Assembly: GCA_024663395.1 (NCBI GenBank)
Contig: JANFAH010000041.1
Span: 186,001 to 250,000, forward strand
DNA: 64,000 nucleotides
Source: Pisolithus tinctorius
Taxonomy: Eukaryota; Basidiomycota; Agaricomycetes; Boletales; Pisolithaceae
Reading direction: 5' to 3'
Both the position numbers and the translations under genes were made by a program. Under the pieces are notes generated by a model. It had not been told where the DNA came from. It saw nothing but the letters and a program-made list of their open reading frames with translations, and ran no database searches. This document shows, piece by piece, positions 45,246 to 55,937 of this stretch. The number at the start of each line of letters is the position of its first letter. Position 1 is the first letter of the stretch.

Positions 45246-46264
45246 CTATGCTGTTATACTCTCTCGGTCCATGCGTCGTCGCTTCCGTTCTTGCTCCTCC
45301 AAGATAATGCGTTCTGCAGCTGACAATACTGCCGCGGGCCGCTTCTTCTCGCTCGACTCAGCTGGTTTGCTGGTCACCGCAGACCTGAGAGGATTGGGGC
45401 GCTTCAAGGGATTCGCCTTGAGTGGGTTGATATCGGGCTTAATACCATTCAACTTCAGTCCACCTCCACCCGTGGGTTGTGACCTTGCCGATTGGTCCAG
45501 CTTCAAGGACTTTGGTGCAAGGCTGAGAACGACTTTTTCATTGCCCTCGTCTCTCTTTAATCCCAGCTCCTCTTCAGGAGGACTTTCGGATCTCAAACCC
45601 TGTGCCTCCTCTTGTTCCTTGGCCCGTTCTATCTGATCCGCGATCAAGATCCGCTCGCGCTGCTCGTCAGACATGGTTGCTCGTTCCTTCTGGAGCGTAG
45701 CCGCTTGCTTAGCGAGCGCTTTGGGTGAGCTGTCGATCCACGCCACCCACCATCCCTCGTCCGTCTCGTCCACGTGCGCAATGCCCGTCCGACCGAGATG
45801 TTTGACAAATTCAGTGAGTGTTACCCAACGAGTCGCATTCATGTGAATGTGTTCTTTATGTTGGATAAACTCCTGGTATACTCTGTTTGCAAACACTCTT
45901 TTGGTGCCGAATCTGTCGATATACTTAGGATTACGAGCCGACTTAGTATCACTTAAGCACATATACTCACCGTCTAGACAGTAGTTGTACAAAATCATGC
46001 TGAAATTGCGAGGAAAAATCTGCGATATGTCTTCCGGCATGCTCGCCAACGACAAGCATCTGACGTAGATGCGCTTCTGATTGTGCGTGACATTTAAATC
46101 CATTCTCGTCTCTGCATTGCTTCTGGCAGACTTGACAGTACCATCGCAGGCGCTGCAGACCCTTCGCTTTCATCTTGTTTGCCAAGTACTTTGGCGTGCC
46201 GACTGTCATGGGGTTAGCCCAGCTCAAACCCAAATTCAGAAGACGTACCTTCTGCGCGAGGCAT
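45246..46264 (-). CDS. KIN17: KIN17 family DNA/RNA-binding protein
   Basis: Model: complement(join(45246..45912,45971..46202,46249..46264)), 304 residues. The first exon is 16 nt (MPRAE). Splicing restores the conserved MxxAEVGTPKYLANKMK start; the ATG at 46209 lies inside the intron and is not used. A CCHH zinc finger follows (CQVCQKQCRDENGFKCH-x5-H), then the winged-helix domain (RRFGTKRVFANRVYQEFI, HMNATRWVTLTEFVKHLG, VDETDEGWWVAWID). The C-terminal part is charged, with LK-rich repeats and a final KRRRMDRES. It is shorter than animal KIN17 and no C-terminal KOW domain is evident. KIN17 is nuclear and linked to the DNA-damage response, replication and splicing. It shares a 170-bp divergent promoter with DSC3. 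Confidence 0.92.
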
Positions 46265-46434
46265 TCTGGGCTAGTAGGTAAGTCGTTAGGTTCTTTACTG
46301 GTTAATGGTGCTGTCGATGATGTGGGCTCTGGCAATGAAGAAATTTCCCACGCCATTTGCACACAAGACGGGGATGCGTCACGTGACCCGACAGTAGGCG
46401 ATGACGCTACGGCTCGCTGTTGGCATCACACGAC
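46265..46434. promoter_or_regulatory. Bidirectional promoter KIN17 / DSC3 with TCACGTGA
   Basis: 170 bp between divergent starts. A TCACGTGA palindrome occupies 46379-46386, followed by CCCG, so the 14-base word CGTCACGTGACCCG is identical to one in the TANGO2-like intron at 56507-56520. It is a candidate site for a Cbf1/bHLH-type factor. Confidence 0.5.
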
Positions 46435-47523
46435 ATGGTCCTCAGCGAGAAGGCAAAAGGGAAGCAGCGGGCTGTCGATCCCGAAATAAATGGTCCACCT
46501 GACTCTCGAGACCTGACGATCAGGTTTACAGAGGGCATACCGGACCTTATCCTACACATAGTGGAGAAGGACACGGTACGAGATGTCAAGTCCAAGGTAC
46601 GTATATCGCAGTTCGTTGACTGACCTGGGCTATAAGGACACGGTTTCATGAACCAGATAGCCATTGAACGCCCTCAACTTTGTGACCGGAGACTCAGACT
46701 TATCCATGCAGGTCGCCTGCTGACAGATGGCATCCGTCTGCATCCCTGGCTTACTGCGCTGGAGGAGAAGCAGCGTCGTGTGACGCCAACGAGCGAGGAA
46801 TCACATGCACCAGTACAATCATCGATGATAACGTGGCTGCACTGTTCTGTCGGCCCAGTGGTTGAACGGGGTACGGAGTCGGAAGAAAAGCCTCAGGTGT
46901 GTCTTGCTTGTGTTGTCTTTCAGGCTTCAGCTTTATACGCGAGGATGTGTAGGTGGCACAGATACAACCCTTGAGGGGTTTTGACCGTTTGGCAACAGCT
47001 GGATTTTCAGAGGAGGATATTGCCCATTTCAGGAGACAGTTCCATAGTCAGTCTTCTGCCAACTACCTCGACCTGACACTGGAAAATGATGACGACGATT
47101 GTACGTCATTCCGTTCTCACTTCTACCCGTCACTGATTGGCAGCCTTGGAAAGATGACGAACACGCTCGTGCACTCGAAGAACAATGGATAGACTCACTG
47201 GACAACGCGAACAACGCACAGCTTGCCCAATCGTCATCGCAGATGATGCTCATTCGGGGTGTGATCCTTGGATTCTTCTTTCCCATCATTCCGTTTTTCT
47301 TTCTGCGCTCTAGCAAACCTGCAGTGTTTTGGGACGATGGCACACAGGTGGAAGCGACGGAGAGTGTCATATTCTCGTGAGCGCCCAAATAATCTTTGTG
47401 CTTTAATTTTCATTGACGATGACGTGATTTCATTATAGGCGCAAGACACAAGTTGGCATCGTGTTTGGGTTCCTTGCGAACGTTCTGTTCGGGACGTGGA
47501 GATATCTCCTAGATCCTTCCTGA
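46435..47523 (+). CDS. DSC3: DSC E3 ubiquitin ligase complex subunit 3
   Basis: Model: join(46435..46596,46657..46896,46953..47100,47154..47376,47439..47523), 285 residues. A ubiquitin-like N-terminal domain (DLTIRFTEGIPDLILHIVEK, then RRLRLIHAGRLLTDG) is followed by a linker and the DUF2407 C-terminal part (LRGFDRLATAGFSEEDIAHFR, HARALEEQWIDSLDN). Two transmembrane segments come last (MLIRGVILGFFFPIIPFFFL and VGIVFGFLANVLFGTW). This is the arrangement of Dsc3 in the Golgi/ER Dsc ligase that cleaves SREBP in fission yeast and degrades orphan membrane proteins. The acceptors at 46952 and 47153 were chosen by frame; for the former, an AG nine bases downstream is also possible. Confidence 0.88.
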
Positions 47524-48266
47524 GCCCAAAAACGCGTTCGACAATTGTGTTACCAAGATGCCGCACACCCGAACAGTGCCTGGAACACATCCCTTGGTGG
47601 TGAAAAGTGGCGATTTAATATCCTATTCTAATTCGTGGAATGATGTGCTACGTGTTGTTACCTGCCTCGAGGTGCCTTTCACTGAAGTTGTAGGTCGAAG
47701 TTGTACTAGTTAGGTACACTTGCCCACTGGCGAGGTATCAATCAACGTGCAAGCACTATGCGTATCAAAATTGACAGAATCCGAAAGGATACCCAAACCC
47801 CTACATGTTGGACTCCTCACTATAATGTTGTCGCTGGAGGGGCAGCGGTTCAGAGATCTCAACAGTTGCCGAAGTTGGTGGCCCGTTATCCACCACAGAT
47901 ACTCGAGGTTCACAGGAAAGTTTAGAGCAGGTGACAGTCAGAAGTCGAGCGACAAGACTTGTGTAGGTCCTGTAGCCCTCCCAGGTTCAGTTTCTCTTGC
48001 CTGGTGATTTGTTGGAGAGTTGTGAATGAATGAATACCTGTGTGGATGGACAGCCAGATGATAGAAATATGATTATATGATGATCATATCAACGGCACGG
48101 GATACGCGTGCCCGGACTTTTTTCCCTGATACCAATCAGCATCGGTTCTTTGTCCCAAACGACTCACGACCTTTTCTTTGTATCTCTTTTTTTCTGATCG
48201 ACTCCCTAGTACAAGAACCTTGTTTCTATCTTCCGTCTGACTTGACCTGCATTTCAGGTAGACAAG
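47524..48266. other. Spacer upstream of the importin gene
   Basis: 0.74 kb with no gene seen. The importin start is preceded by TGCATTTCAGGTAGACAAG, so a 5' UTR intron ending near 48257 is possible. Confidence 0.4.
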
Positions 48267-51200
48267 ATGGATTTGCAGGCTCTCGCTGATTTGTTCGCCA
48301 CCACATACAATGCCGACCCCAACGTCCAAAAAGCCGGAGAACTCCAGATCCGTAAGGTGCGACTCAATGGTCCATTTCGATTCTTCTCCTGTCTAAGCAC
48401 GAGGACTCCGGTTACCAGATCGGTGCCCAAGAAGGCGTGATTTCCGCCCTCCTGGAAATCATCGCATCTGATAAGGTCGATCTGTAAGTACGCAATGAAA
48501 ATACTCGTGCTTCTCTTCGACGCTCTGTTCGCAGGGCCACTCGTCAGGCGTGTTCTGTTTACCTAAAGAACCGCGTCCATACTTCCTACTTCATCGAACC
48601 GTCGCGTCAGCGACCCGAACAAACCCCCATCGCACAGTCTGATCGGGATGCTCTGAAATCGTCCATCCTCCGTCTCTTAGCTGCATCACCGTCGCGCGCT
48701 ATTACCTTGCAGCTAGCAGCGACACTCAAAAGTTTGATACTCTATGACTTCCCAGACACGTGGGTAGATTTGCTTGAGAACGTGAAAGCACTCTTGAACA
48801 GTGGAGATATCCGCGAAGTTGGCGCGGGATGTGTTGCTGCTTTGGAATGTGTTCGTGCATTCAGGTAAGTCCTGATTCCTGATACCCACCGATACGTTTG
48901 TATGACTGAACTGGGTCATTTTATGGATTCGATGACAGATACACCCAAAGAAAAAGTATCCTCCCTCATGTCGTGGAACAACTGTTCCCGACTCTTGTTA
49001 CAATCGCTACGGGCATGCTTAACACCCCACCGAGTTCTACCCAGGAGATCCCAACGATGCTGCACCTTATTTTGAAGACATACAAGTCGTCCATCTTCGT
49101 CAACCTGAGTGCCCATCAACAGAGCCCAGAGTCGCTAGTTCCATGGGGAAGACTCTTCTTCCAGATAGTCAACCTGCATATTCCCCCGGAGGCTGTTCCC
49201 GCAGACGAAGTAGAACGAGAACGCTGTGAGTGGTGGAAAGCAAAAAAGTGGACATTTGCTACGCTCGGAAGACTGTTCCACAGGTCAGCACTTACGTTTT
49301 CAAAGTCTGGGCTGCAGCTGAGTTTGTGAAGGTTCGGAAATCCTTCCCAACTTCCATCTCCAATGAAAAAAGAATACGCAGCATTTTCCCAACATTTCGT
49401 GACTTCGTTCGCTCCGGAGATTTTCCAGCTATACTTGGTGCAGATCAATCTTTATACCTCTGGACAGGCGTGGTTGTCGAAGAAGTGTTTGTACCACATC
49501 CTCTCCTTCTACACCGAATGGTATGCGTGTCCCCTGCCAAACTTGACTATGTCTCACCATTTCCAAAGCATCAAGCCAAAAACGACTTGGACCTTACTGA
49601 AACCACAAATAATGACACTTGTCAGCAGAGTTGTCTATCCCCAGCTCTGCTTTAACCACTCGAAGCAGGAGTTGTGGGAATCGGATCCCGTTGAGTATGT
49701 CCGAGCCTCCATTGGTGTGTAGATCCTTATTCAGGGACTATGCGTTGTTCATGAGTGTGCTATCTTAGATGAATGCGAAAATTTCTCCTCCCCAGTGTCT
49801 GCAGCGGTATCATTCCTCTTGTCCCTTGCTAGCAACAGAACGAAAACAGCATTCCGACCGACGCTCGACTTTATTTACAGCGTTCTGAGCTCGTGCGTTT
49901 CACCGGTTGGCATTTATAGGCGAAAGCAACAGGCCCTGACCCACGTTTTGCAACAGCAACCCTTCTCCTCCCGAGAAATTCGGCGCGCTGAGCATGGCAG
50001 CCGTTCTCGGTCCGTTCATGATGAGGCATCCAGATGTGAGGGGAAACATGGAGCAATTTATGGTGCAGTATGTCCTCCCAGCGTTCAGCGCGGAGCCATA
50101 CTTGCGAAGCATCGTGAGTTCTACCTTTGGCCGCTTCGCTGCCTTCCGGTGCTCATTTCCGCTTTCCAGGCATGCGACGTTCTCGGTACCGTGGTTAAGA
50201 ATGGCATGCAATGGGCCAATAACGAGGTGCGTAATCTTAGTCAATCAAGGAGCCCCCCCTATAATTACATTTTGCCCCACGCAGAATCTTGAGAGCCACT
50301 CGCGTGCAGTAGCTATTGCACTTGATGACCCGGAACTTCCTGTCCGTGTTCAGGCTGCTTTGGCCCTTACCAAGATGGCGGAAGCCTATGACTCTGGTGA
50401 GTGGTGCACCCTGGAATTGGTGCTGCATCGGCTCGACAATTTGTGTAGTTCGAGATGCCATTGCCCCGCAAGTCGGGAAAGTCATTCAAGGTGAGCAAAA
50501 CTTACTTGCTTTCTCCCTCCGCGACGATAATGACGCCGCTATCTAACAAAGATCTCTTGAAACTTTCTGACGAAACCGACCTGGATGTTCTCAACAATTC
50601 CATGGAGGCTATGGTTGAACGCTTCCAGGACGAGCTGCTCCCAGTGGCGACACAGTTAACCGGAAGACTGGTGTGTATCATGCACTGATCTTGTCAGAAG
50701 AGGACAGTCATGGGTTTTTGCAGTGCGAGTCTTATATGCGTCTTGCGCGGGAGGGTCTCGCACAACAACAGAGTGAAGTAGTTCCTGATAGCATCGATGT
50801 CGACTCCTTGTTATCCGATGCAGAAGACGACAAGGTCTACGGAGCTATGGGTGTTGCGAAGACCATTGGCACAGTAGATTACCTCCCTTTATCTTTTCGT
50901 GATGGTGGCTATGACATTTTATTATCTAGGTTGTGTCCGCGATCGAATCCGCTCCCGATACTTTGACGCAAGTTCAAGAAGTTATAATTCCGATCATTCG
51001 CTTCACACTCGAGAACAAACTCATTGGTACGGTTCACCTGGCCTCCAAGATGTAACCCGCTGCTTAATTATGTATAGAATTATTCGACAACATGTTCGAT
51101 CTCGTGGACAGTCTCACATTCAGGACCCACTCCATCTCGCCTAACATGTGGCCCATCTTCGAGCTGATCTACGAATTGTTCAAGTCTGATGCAGTCGATT

Positions 51201-52499
51201 TCTTAGACGGTGGGGACCACCCTGTTGTACACTTGGGACTGCTTCTTAACGTTCTACGTTGGACAGAGATGCTACCTTCCTTGGACAATTTCCTGTCATA
51301 CGGAGCTGATGTTTTCAAAGGACGCCCTGATTATCGTGTCAAGGTCTTCGACATCTATCAGACCGCCATGACTAGCCAGCACCTAGGCGACAATGACAGA
51401 ATTAATGCGTGCAAGTTAGCAGAGTCTATTCTACTCAATCTTCAGGGTCACGTAGACGATGTGAGTCTCCATTATGGTCGCCCTTTAGACACTACTTCAT
51501 GTTTGTGTCCACCTAGTTATTGCAAGGCATTATTCGGACCGCCTTTGACAATTTGGATGGAGGAAATGGCTATTCTTTCAAGCTCGCAAACATGGAGGTC
51601 CTCATTAATACCGTGTACTACAATTCTACGGCTGCATTGCATCTGCTGGAGAACTACAAGCCCGGTTCTTCTCGCGTGTTCTTTGACAGATGGTTCGCTA
51701 TCATCAATGTCGATAGCAAGTTGCCTACGGTACACGATAAGAAGCTGAGCATCCTCGCGTTGTGCAAATTGCTTGAGGTCGATATTTCCCTCGTCCCTGA
51801 AATACTCAAAGGCGGCTGGCCTGGCATTGTCACTGGTGCTTTGAATATCTTCAAGAGCTTGCCTCAGGCGGTAGCGAGTGCGTGCCTTCCATGCGTTACC
51901 TACTTGTACTCAACCTTTTACTCTTAGAGCGTAAAGCCCTAGAGGAGAGGCTCGTTGAGGAAGATGACGATGACGGCGAAGATGACTCCAAGTACTTGAA
52001 CCTCGAAGGAGAGGAAGACGGTATGGTCTCTGCAGGTTATTTATCTCTTCCTGTAGCTTACGACCATTAGATGACGTTTGGGACGAAGATTCTGCGTACT
52101 TGGAAATGCTGGCCGCTGAGGCAAGTTATTCTTTGCCGTTCGTCATTGCAGTGGCTAATTTCATGTCACTCGTAGGGCGCGCGTTTGAGGGAAATTTCCG
52201 AGAAGCGCGCTGTCGATGTTGCGGACGTATCCGATGTTTCAGAAGAATCGGAAATCGAAGAAGAACTTGGCTTCTTCAGCTTGCTCGATGCCATTAACCC
52301 CTATATCACGTTCAAGCATGCTCTGGAAAGTCAGTAACGTGATGCTGTACCTTGATTTGTCGTTGAAGCAACCCCTCTAGATTTACAAAGGAGGAACCCC
52401 GCACTGTACCAAGCTGCCACCACGATGTTGACCGTCGAACAGCAAACCGTTCTGATGGAAGTTATGACAGTAGCCGAGTCCCAAAACACCACAGAATGA
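48267..52499 (+). CDS. SXM1: Importin-7/8-type karyopherin (Sxm1/Nmd5)
   Basis: Model: join(48267..48356,48398..48483,48535..48864,48939..49283,49332..49520,49569..49714,49769..49892,49957..50113,50170..50226,50285..50396,50449..50490,50552..50670,50724..50873,50930..51026,51078..51209,51267..51460,51517..51877,51928..52020,52071..52120,52176..52329,52381..52499). That is 21 exons and 1048 residues, the expected family length. It begins with the importin-beta N-terminal HEAT region (MDLQALADLFATTYNADPNV, QACSVYLKNRVH). Typical IPO7/8 segments follow: KFGALSMAAVLGPFMMRHPD, LPVRVQAALALTKMAEAYDS and an acidic stretch near the C-terminus (EEDDDDGEDDSKY). It carries cargo such as ribosomal proteins and histones into the nucleus. 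The intron at 52121-52175 has a GC donor (GAG|GCAAGT). The 57-nt intron at 51210 is a multiple of three and reads through if retained. Confidence 0.93.
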
Positions 52500-53737
52500 A
52501 TTCAAGAAAGATTGTTCACGACTTGTCACGATGATTTGATGTAGCTAGCCTTTTTTTCTCGTCACCCTTCATACGTTTCCACGATACATGCAAGAATAGT
52601 ACACGGAGGAGGGTGACTTTTGACTTAATGGTACTAGGTTGCTCTGTGATAACTATCACGGGATTAGCCATCAGGAACATGCTACCTCCAGCAACGGCCC
52701 TGTCGAGATAACCATACATTGGCCAGCTCAAACATCATTTGCCGCCATACCCACGAAACAGCATTTGTGAAATGGACACGACGGGTGTGTGATAAGCACA
52801 AGCTTATAGGGCGCTGCAGACTTACCCACCCATATGGACAACTCGAGTGCCTACGAAAATGGTATCCAAACTTAACTACGAGGGTAGTGTGAATGTAACA
52901 ATAGTTGAAGCGGGCCGTGTCACCGTAGCGTGTTTCATTTTACGCGCCGCAACCCCCCGCGGACGTGTTAGGATCACGGCGCGCACGACCGATAACTGCA
53001 ACCGACGAGTTAACGACTGGTTACAGTCGTCCCATTCCAGTCCAAAATATGCAGTCGTCTCCTGTGCCGAACCCAGAGGGCGCAGCGGCCAAAAATGGGT
53101 TCAAGGCGCATCTCATGTGAGCCAACTCGCGCGCATTGCACCTCCGGATGAGTACGGCGAATTAGATTTAAAAAAGTACAGAGGGTCGTGGGCCCGTGAT
53201 CCCAGTAACGGCCATAGCCGACTCCTGAACGTCAAACTTTGGGAAAATGAACAGAGAACAATGGATCCTCATCCAGAATGAACGCACGGCTGAAACTATC
53301 CCGGAAAGGGAGAATTCAGGGGAGGGAAAGGCGAGAGGTGTCTTTTGGTGGCAACCAGAGTACAGCTTCTTCGGTAAATACTCAGGGTCGAGACTCGGTG
53401 TAATCCTGTCTTTCCCGGCGTCTGGACGGCTGTGTTTCTGTTGAAGGTAAGTTATTTGAGCCAATGAGCACAGGCACTTCATGATCCACCGCTGTTAGAT
53501 GTCAGATGATTTTTACACACGGATTTCAGAGGAGACAGTAATTTGGAACGATTATGCATCTTCCGACTGACGATGGCCTAATCCTCCGCTCCCATGTCTG
53601 AAACAAACTTACCGATCAGGATTATATCGCTTACCGGTATTTTTTAGGGAAGGAGGGGGAGAGCATGATACCCAACATTGTGGCTCTGATACACCTCAAC
53701 TCAGGTACTGTGAAAACGGGTGTTCGTTTCAAAACGA
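52500..53737. other. Spacer between importin and ARP6, no supported gene
   Basis: 1.2 kb. A 144-codon frame at 52847-53281 (plus) is open but has no recognisable domain, so I do not call it. It contains the 18-base word CCCAGTAACGGCCATAGC (53201-53218) that also occurs at 1743-1760. Confidence 0.4.
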
Positions 53738-55625
53738 TTATCGGCGGCGAGACGAAGTAGATGGGGCTGTACGAATTCTCGACCTACTGGGCTTCTTGCT
53801 CAACTGAGGCACCACATCTGCGGAGCTCGAGCTTTTCATGACCCTTTCTCCACTTTTGTTACTATTTCCTGATTGCCAGTGTCCGAACTTCCTCCGAATC
53901 GCATGGGAACCGCTTTCGAGGTACTCAGCTCTGGTGACAAAGTGGGTAGCGAAATCAGCCGATCTGACAAATTCGAGAGATGAGCGATATGCTTCAGTTA
54001 TAGCGCTGACCAATAATCCATGTTAGTTGATAGGCTGTGTGCGGTGTACCAAAAAGCGTATATGACGAACTCTTTGGAACGGTAGATTTGTATGTCGTAT
54101 TCGACGGGTGCAAGGCTGCGTAGTTCGCTCATCCTATAAGGATAGTTAAACCCCAACTTTACCGTCACCGATGACGGAGGCTCACAATCGCTCATGAAAT
54201 CCAGGGAATATAGTATTGCCGCCGATCAAACCTATGTTCGCCCAAAACATACCCTGGAGATCTTCTGGCAGGAGTGAAATGGAGGCTGCGATCATGCTGG
54301 ATAGCCCAGATTGTTCTAGTCCTGGAAACCGCAATAATACAATGCAGAGCCAAAAATGTAGTGAGTCGATAAGGTTTTATAGAAATGCGGCGGAGCGCAC
54401 CGATATCGTCGGGGCGAAATAGGAGTTCTGGTATGGTAAACCGTTCATTCTCCATGACTAGAACTTGGTCCGTAGGTGCCAGTTCGTGTCCTGGCTCCCT
54501 AACTGCGCCGCCCGTGTTGGTCACGTAGTTAGGTAATATGTATTCCTGGGCGATTTCACTCTTCTTCGCTTTCAACCTTGGAAGTTTTCCGGCTGACCAA
54601 GCTTGACACCATAGAGACAGTTGTGACGTACCGGCATGTCTCCAGGTCGGCGAAGAAATTTGTGGAGACATAACAACAGGATTCTTTAACGTGATTCACG
54701 ATGTATGTCTCGTCCATCATGTTCCATTGTCGGTAAGAGATCACTTCTTTCAACTGGTTGGTGAGGAGTTTGCCGCCGACATCCAACCTAAGCGAATGAG
54801 GCATTTAGGGGAAACAAACATGCCCTATGCCTTACCTCTTGACAGCATGCCACTGGATCTGGTTGTTGATGATAGGGACGACGTGCGTGAAGCTGAAGCC
54901 GGAGTCAACAATCAGACTGCACTCCGGCGGTTGTAACCCTTCGACTGCAAAGAGCTGGCCATATGGAATCATTGCAGCAGCTACGGATCGAGCGTCCCGT
55001 AAGAGAAGCAATCGGATGAACGCGGAGTCGTCCACTCCTTACGTGTGCATCTATGGTACGAAAGAAACTCGTATTCCTCGAATACGAATTGGTCGTAAAT
55101 GTCTTGTATGTTTGGCAAATTGAAATACGGCTCTGTGATCAGTAAGGAGGATTCGGAAGCATTTACCTGATATATGCAAGATAAAGTTGCGCAAAAGGAA
55201 AGAATTTGCGAGTGACACTGACGGACAAGACTTCTGACGAAAATAGGCCGTCCCAGATGGCCTTCTGCGCATCCCAGTCAACCAGGTAACCCTAACACAC
55301 CTTCAGCTGACTAGAATGACGACAAGGGAGTCCCGAAAGCGTAACAAGTGAGATGTACCTTCTCGAAGGGGAGACGGTAATGAAGGGTGGTGTAATCTTT
55401 GCATCTTCCGATTTCATGTCCTACAAATGTCGCCTTGTCCCCTTTTGAACGCACAACGGCGTTTGGGATGAGCCTCAAGCAGATGGTAAGCACAAACAGG
55501 GTAGGACGAGCACGCCAGTTTGCATACCGGACCTCATCATCGACCCCAAGATCTGTGCGCACGATTCCGGCTTTGATTGTGGAGCCACCGTTATCCAATA
55601 CGACGGTCTGACTAGCGGCCGCCAT
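53738..55625 (-). CDS. ARP6: Actin-related protein 6
   Basis: Model: complement(join(53738..54005,54050..54133,54186..54321,54401..54576,54632..54787,54836..54980,55043..55166,55223..55291,55359..55473,55528..55625)), 456 residues. An actin fold is evident: [14 protein letters not shown] (phosphate loop 1), [78 protein letters not shown] (phosphate loop 2), [37 protein letters not shown] and [21 protein letters not shown]. These are ARP6-specific wordings. ARP6 is a core subunit of the SWR1 complex that deposits H2A.Z. The C-terminus runs about 40 residues past the usual FxxW end as a basic Ser-rich tail, which is unusual; an unseen terminal intron could shorten it. Confidence 0.92.
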
Positions 55626-55937
55626 CTTCCAGTTGTGATGGTCCTCAGGAAGGCCGAAGCCTTGAACGATGACCGTGGGAATAATGCATGTCCCCCCTAA
55701 CTTGGTCATGCAGGTTCCGCGAAGGACTTGAGTCTTGCGTTGAGCAGGAAAGTGTAGGTGCCAATTGACGAAGGTACCCAGCTCATCTTTTAACAGTAGC
55801 TACCTGACATCTCCGAAGGACCAGGCGTAATAACTAACACCAAGGCGCGCATTCATAACGTTCCGACCAGTGAGCGCGCTTCCCCGAACGAAACCCACAG
55901 AGCGAAACTCTTTTCACGCTTCCATTCGTCGATCGCC
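55626..55937. promoter_or_regulatory. Divergent promoter ARP6 / TANGO2-like
   Basis: 312 bp between two start codons. No strong TATA or repeated motif was assigned. Confidence 0.4.

Noticed and set aside
52847..53281. 144-codon frame between importin and ARP6
   Set aside because: Open but without any family feature. Base composition and lack of splice logic do not separate it from chance.
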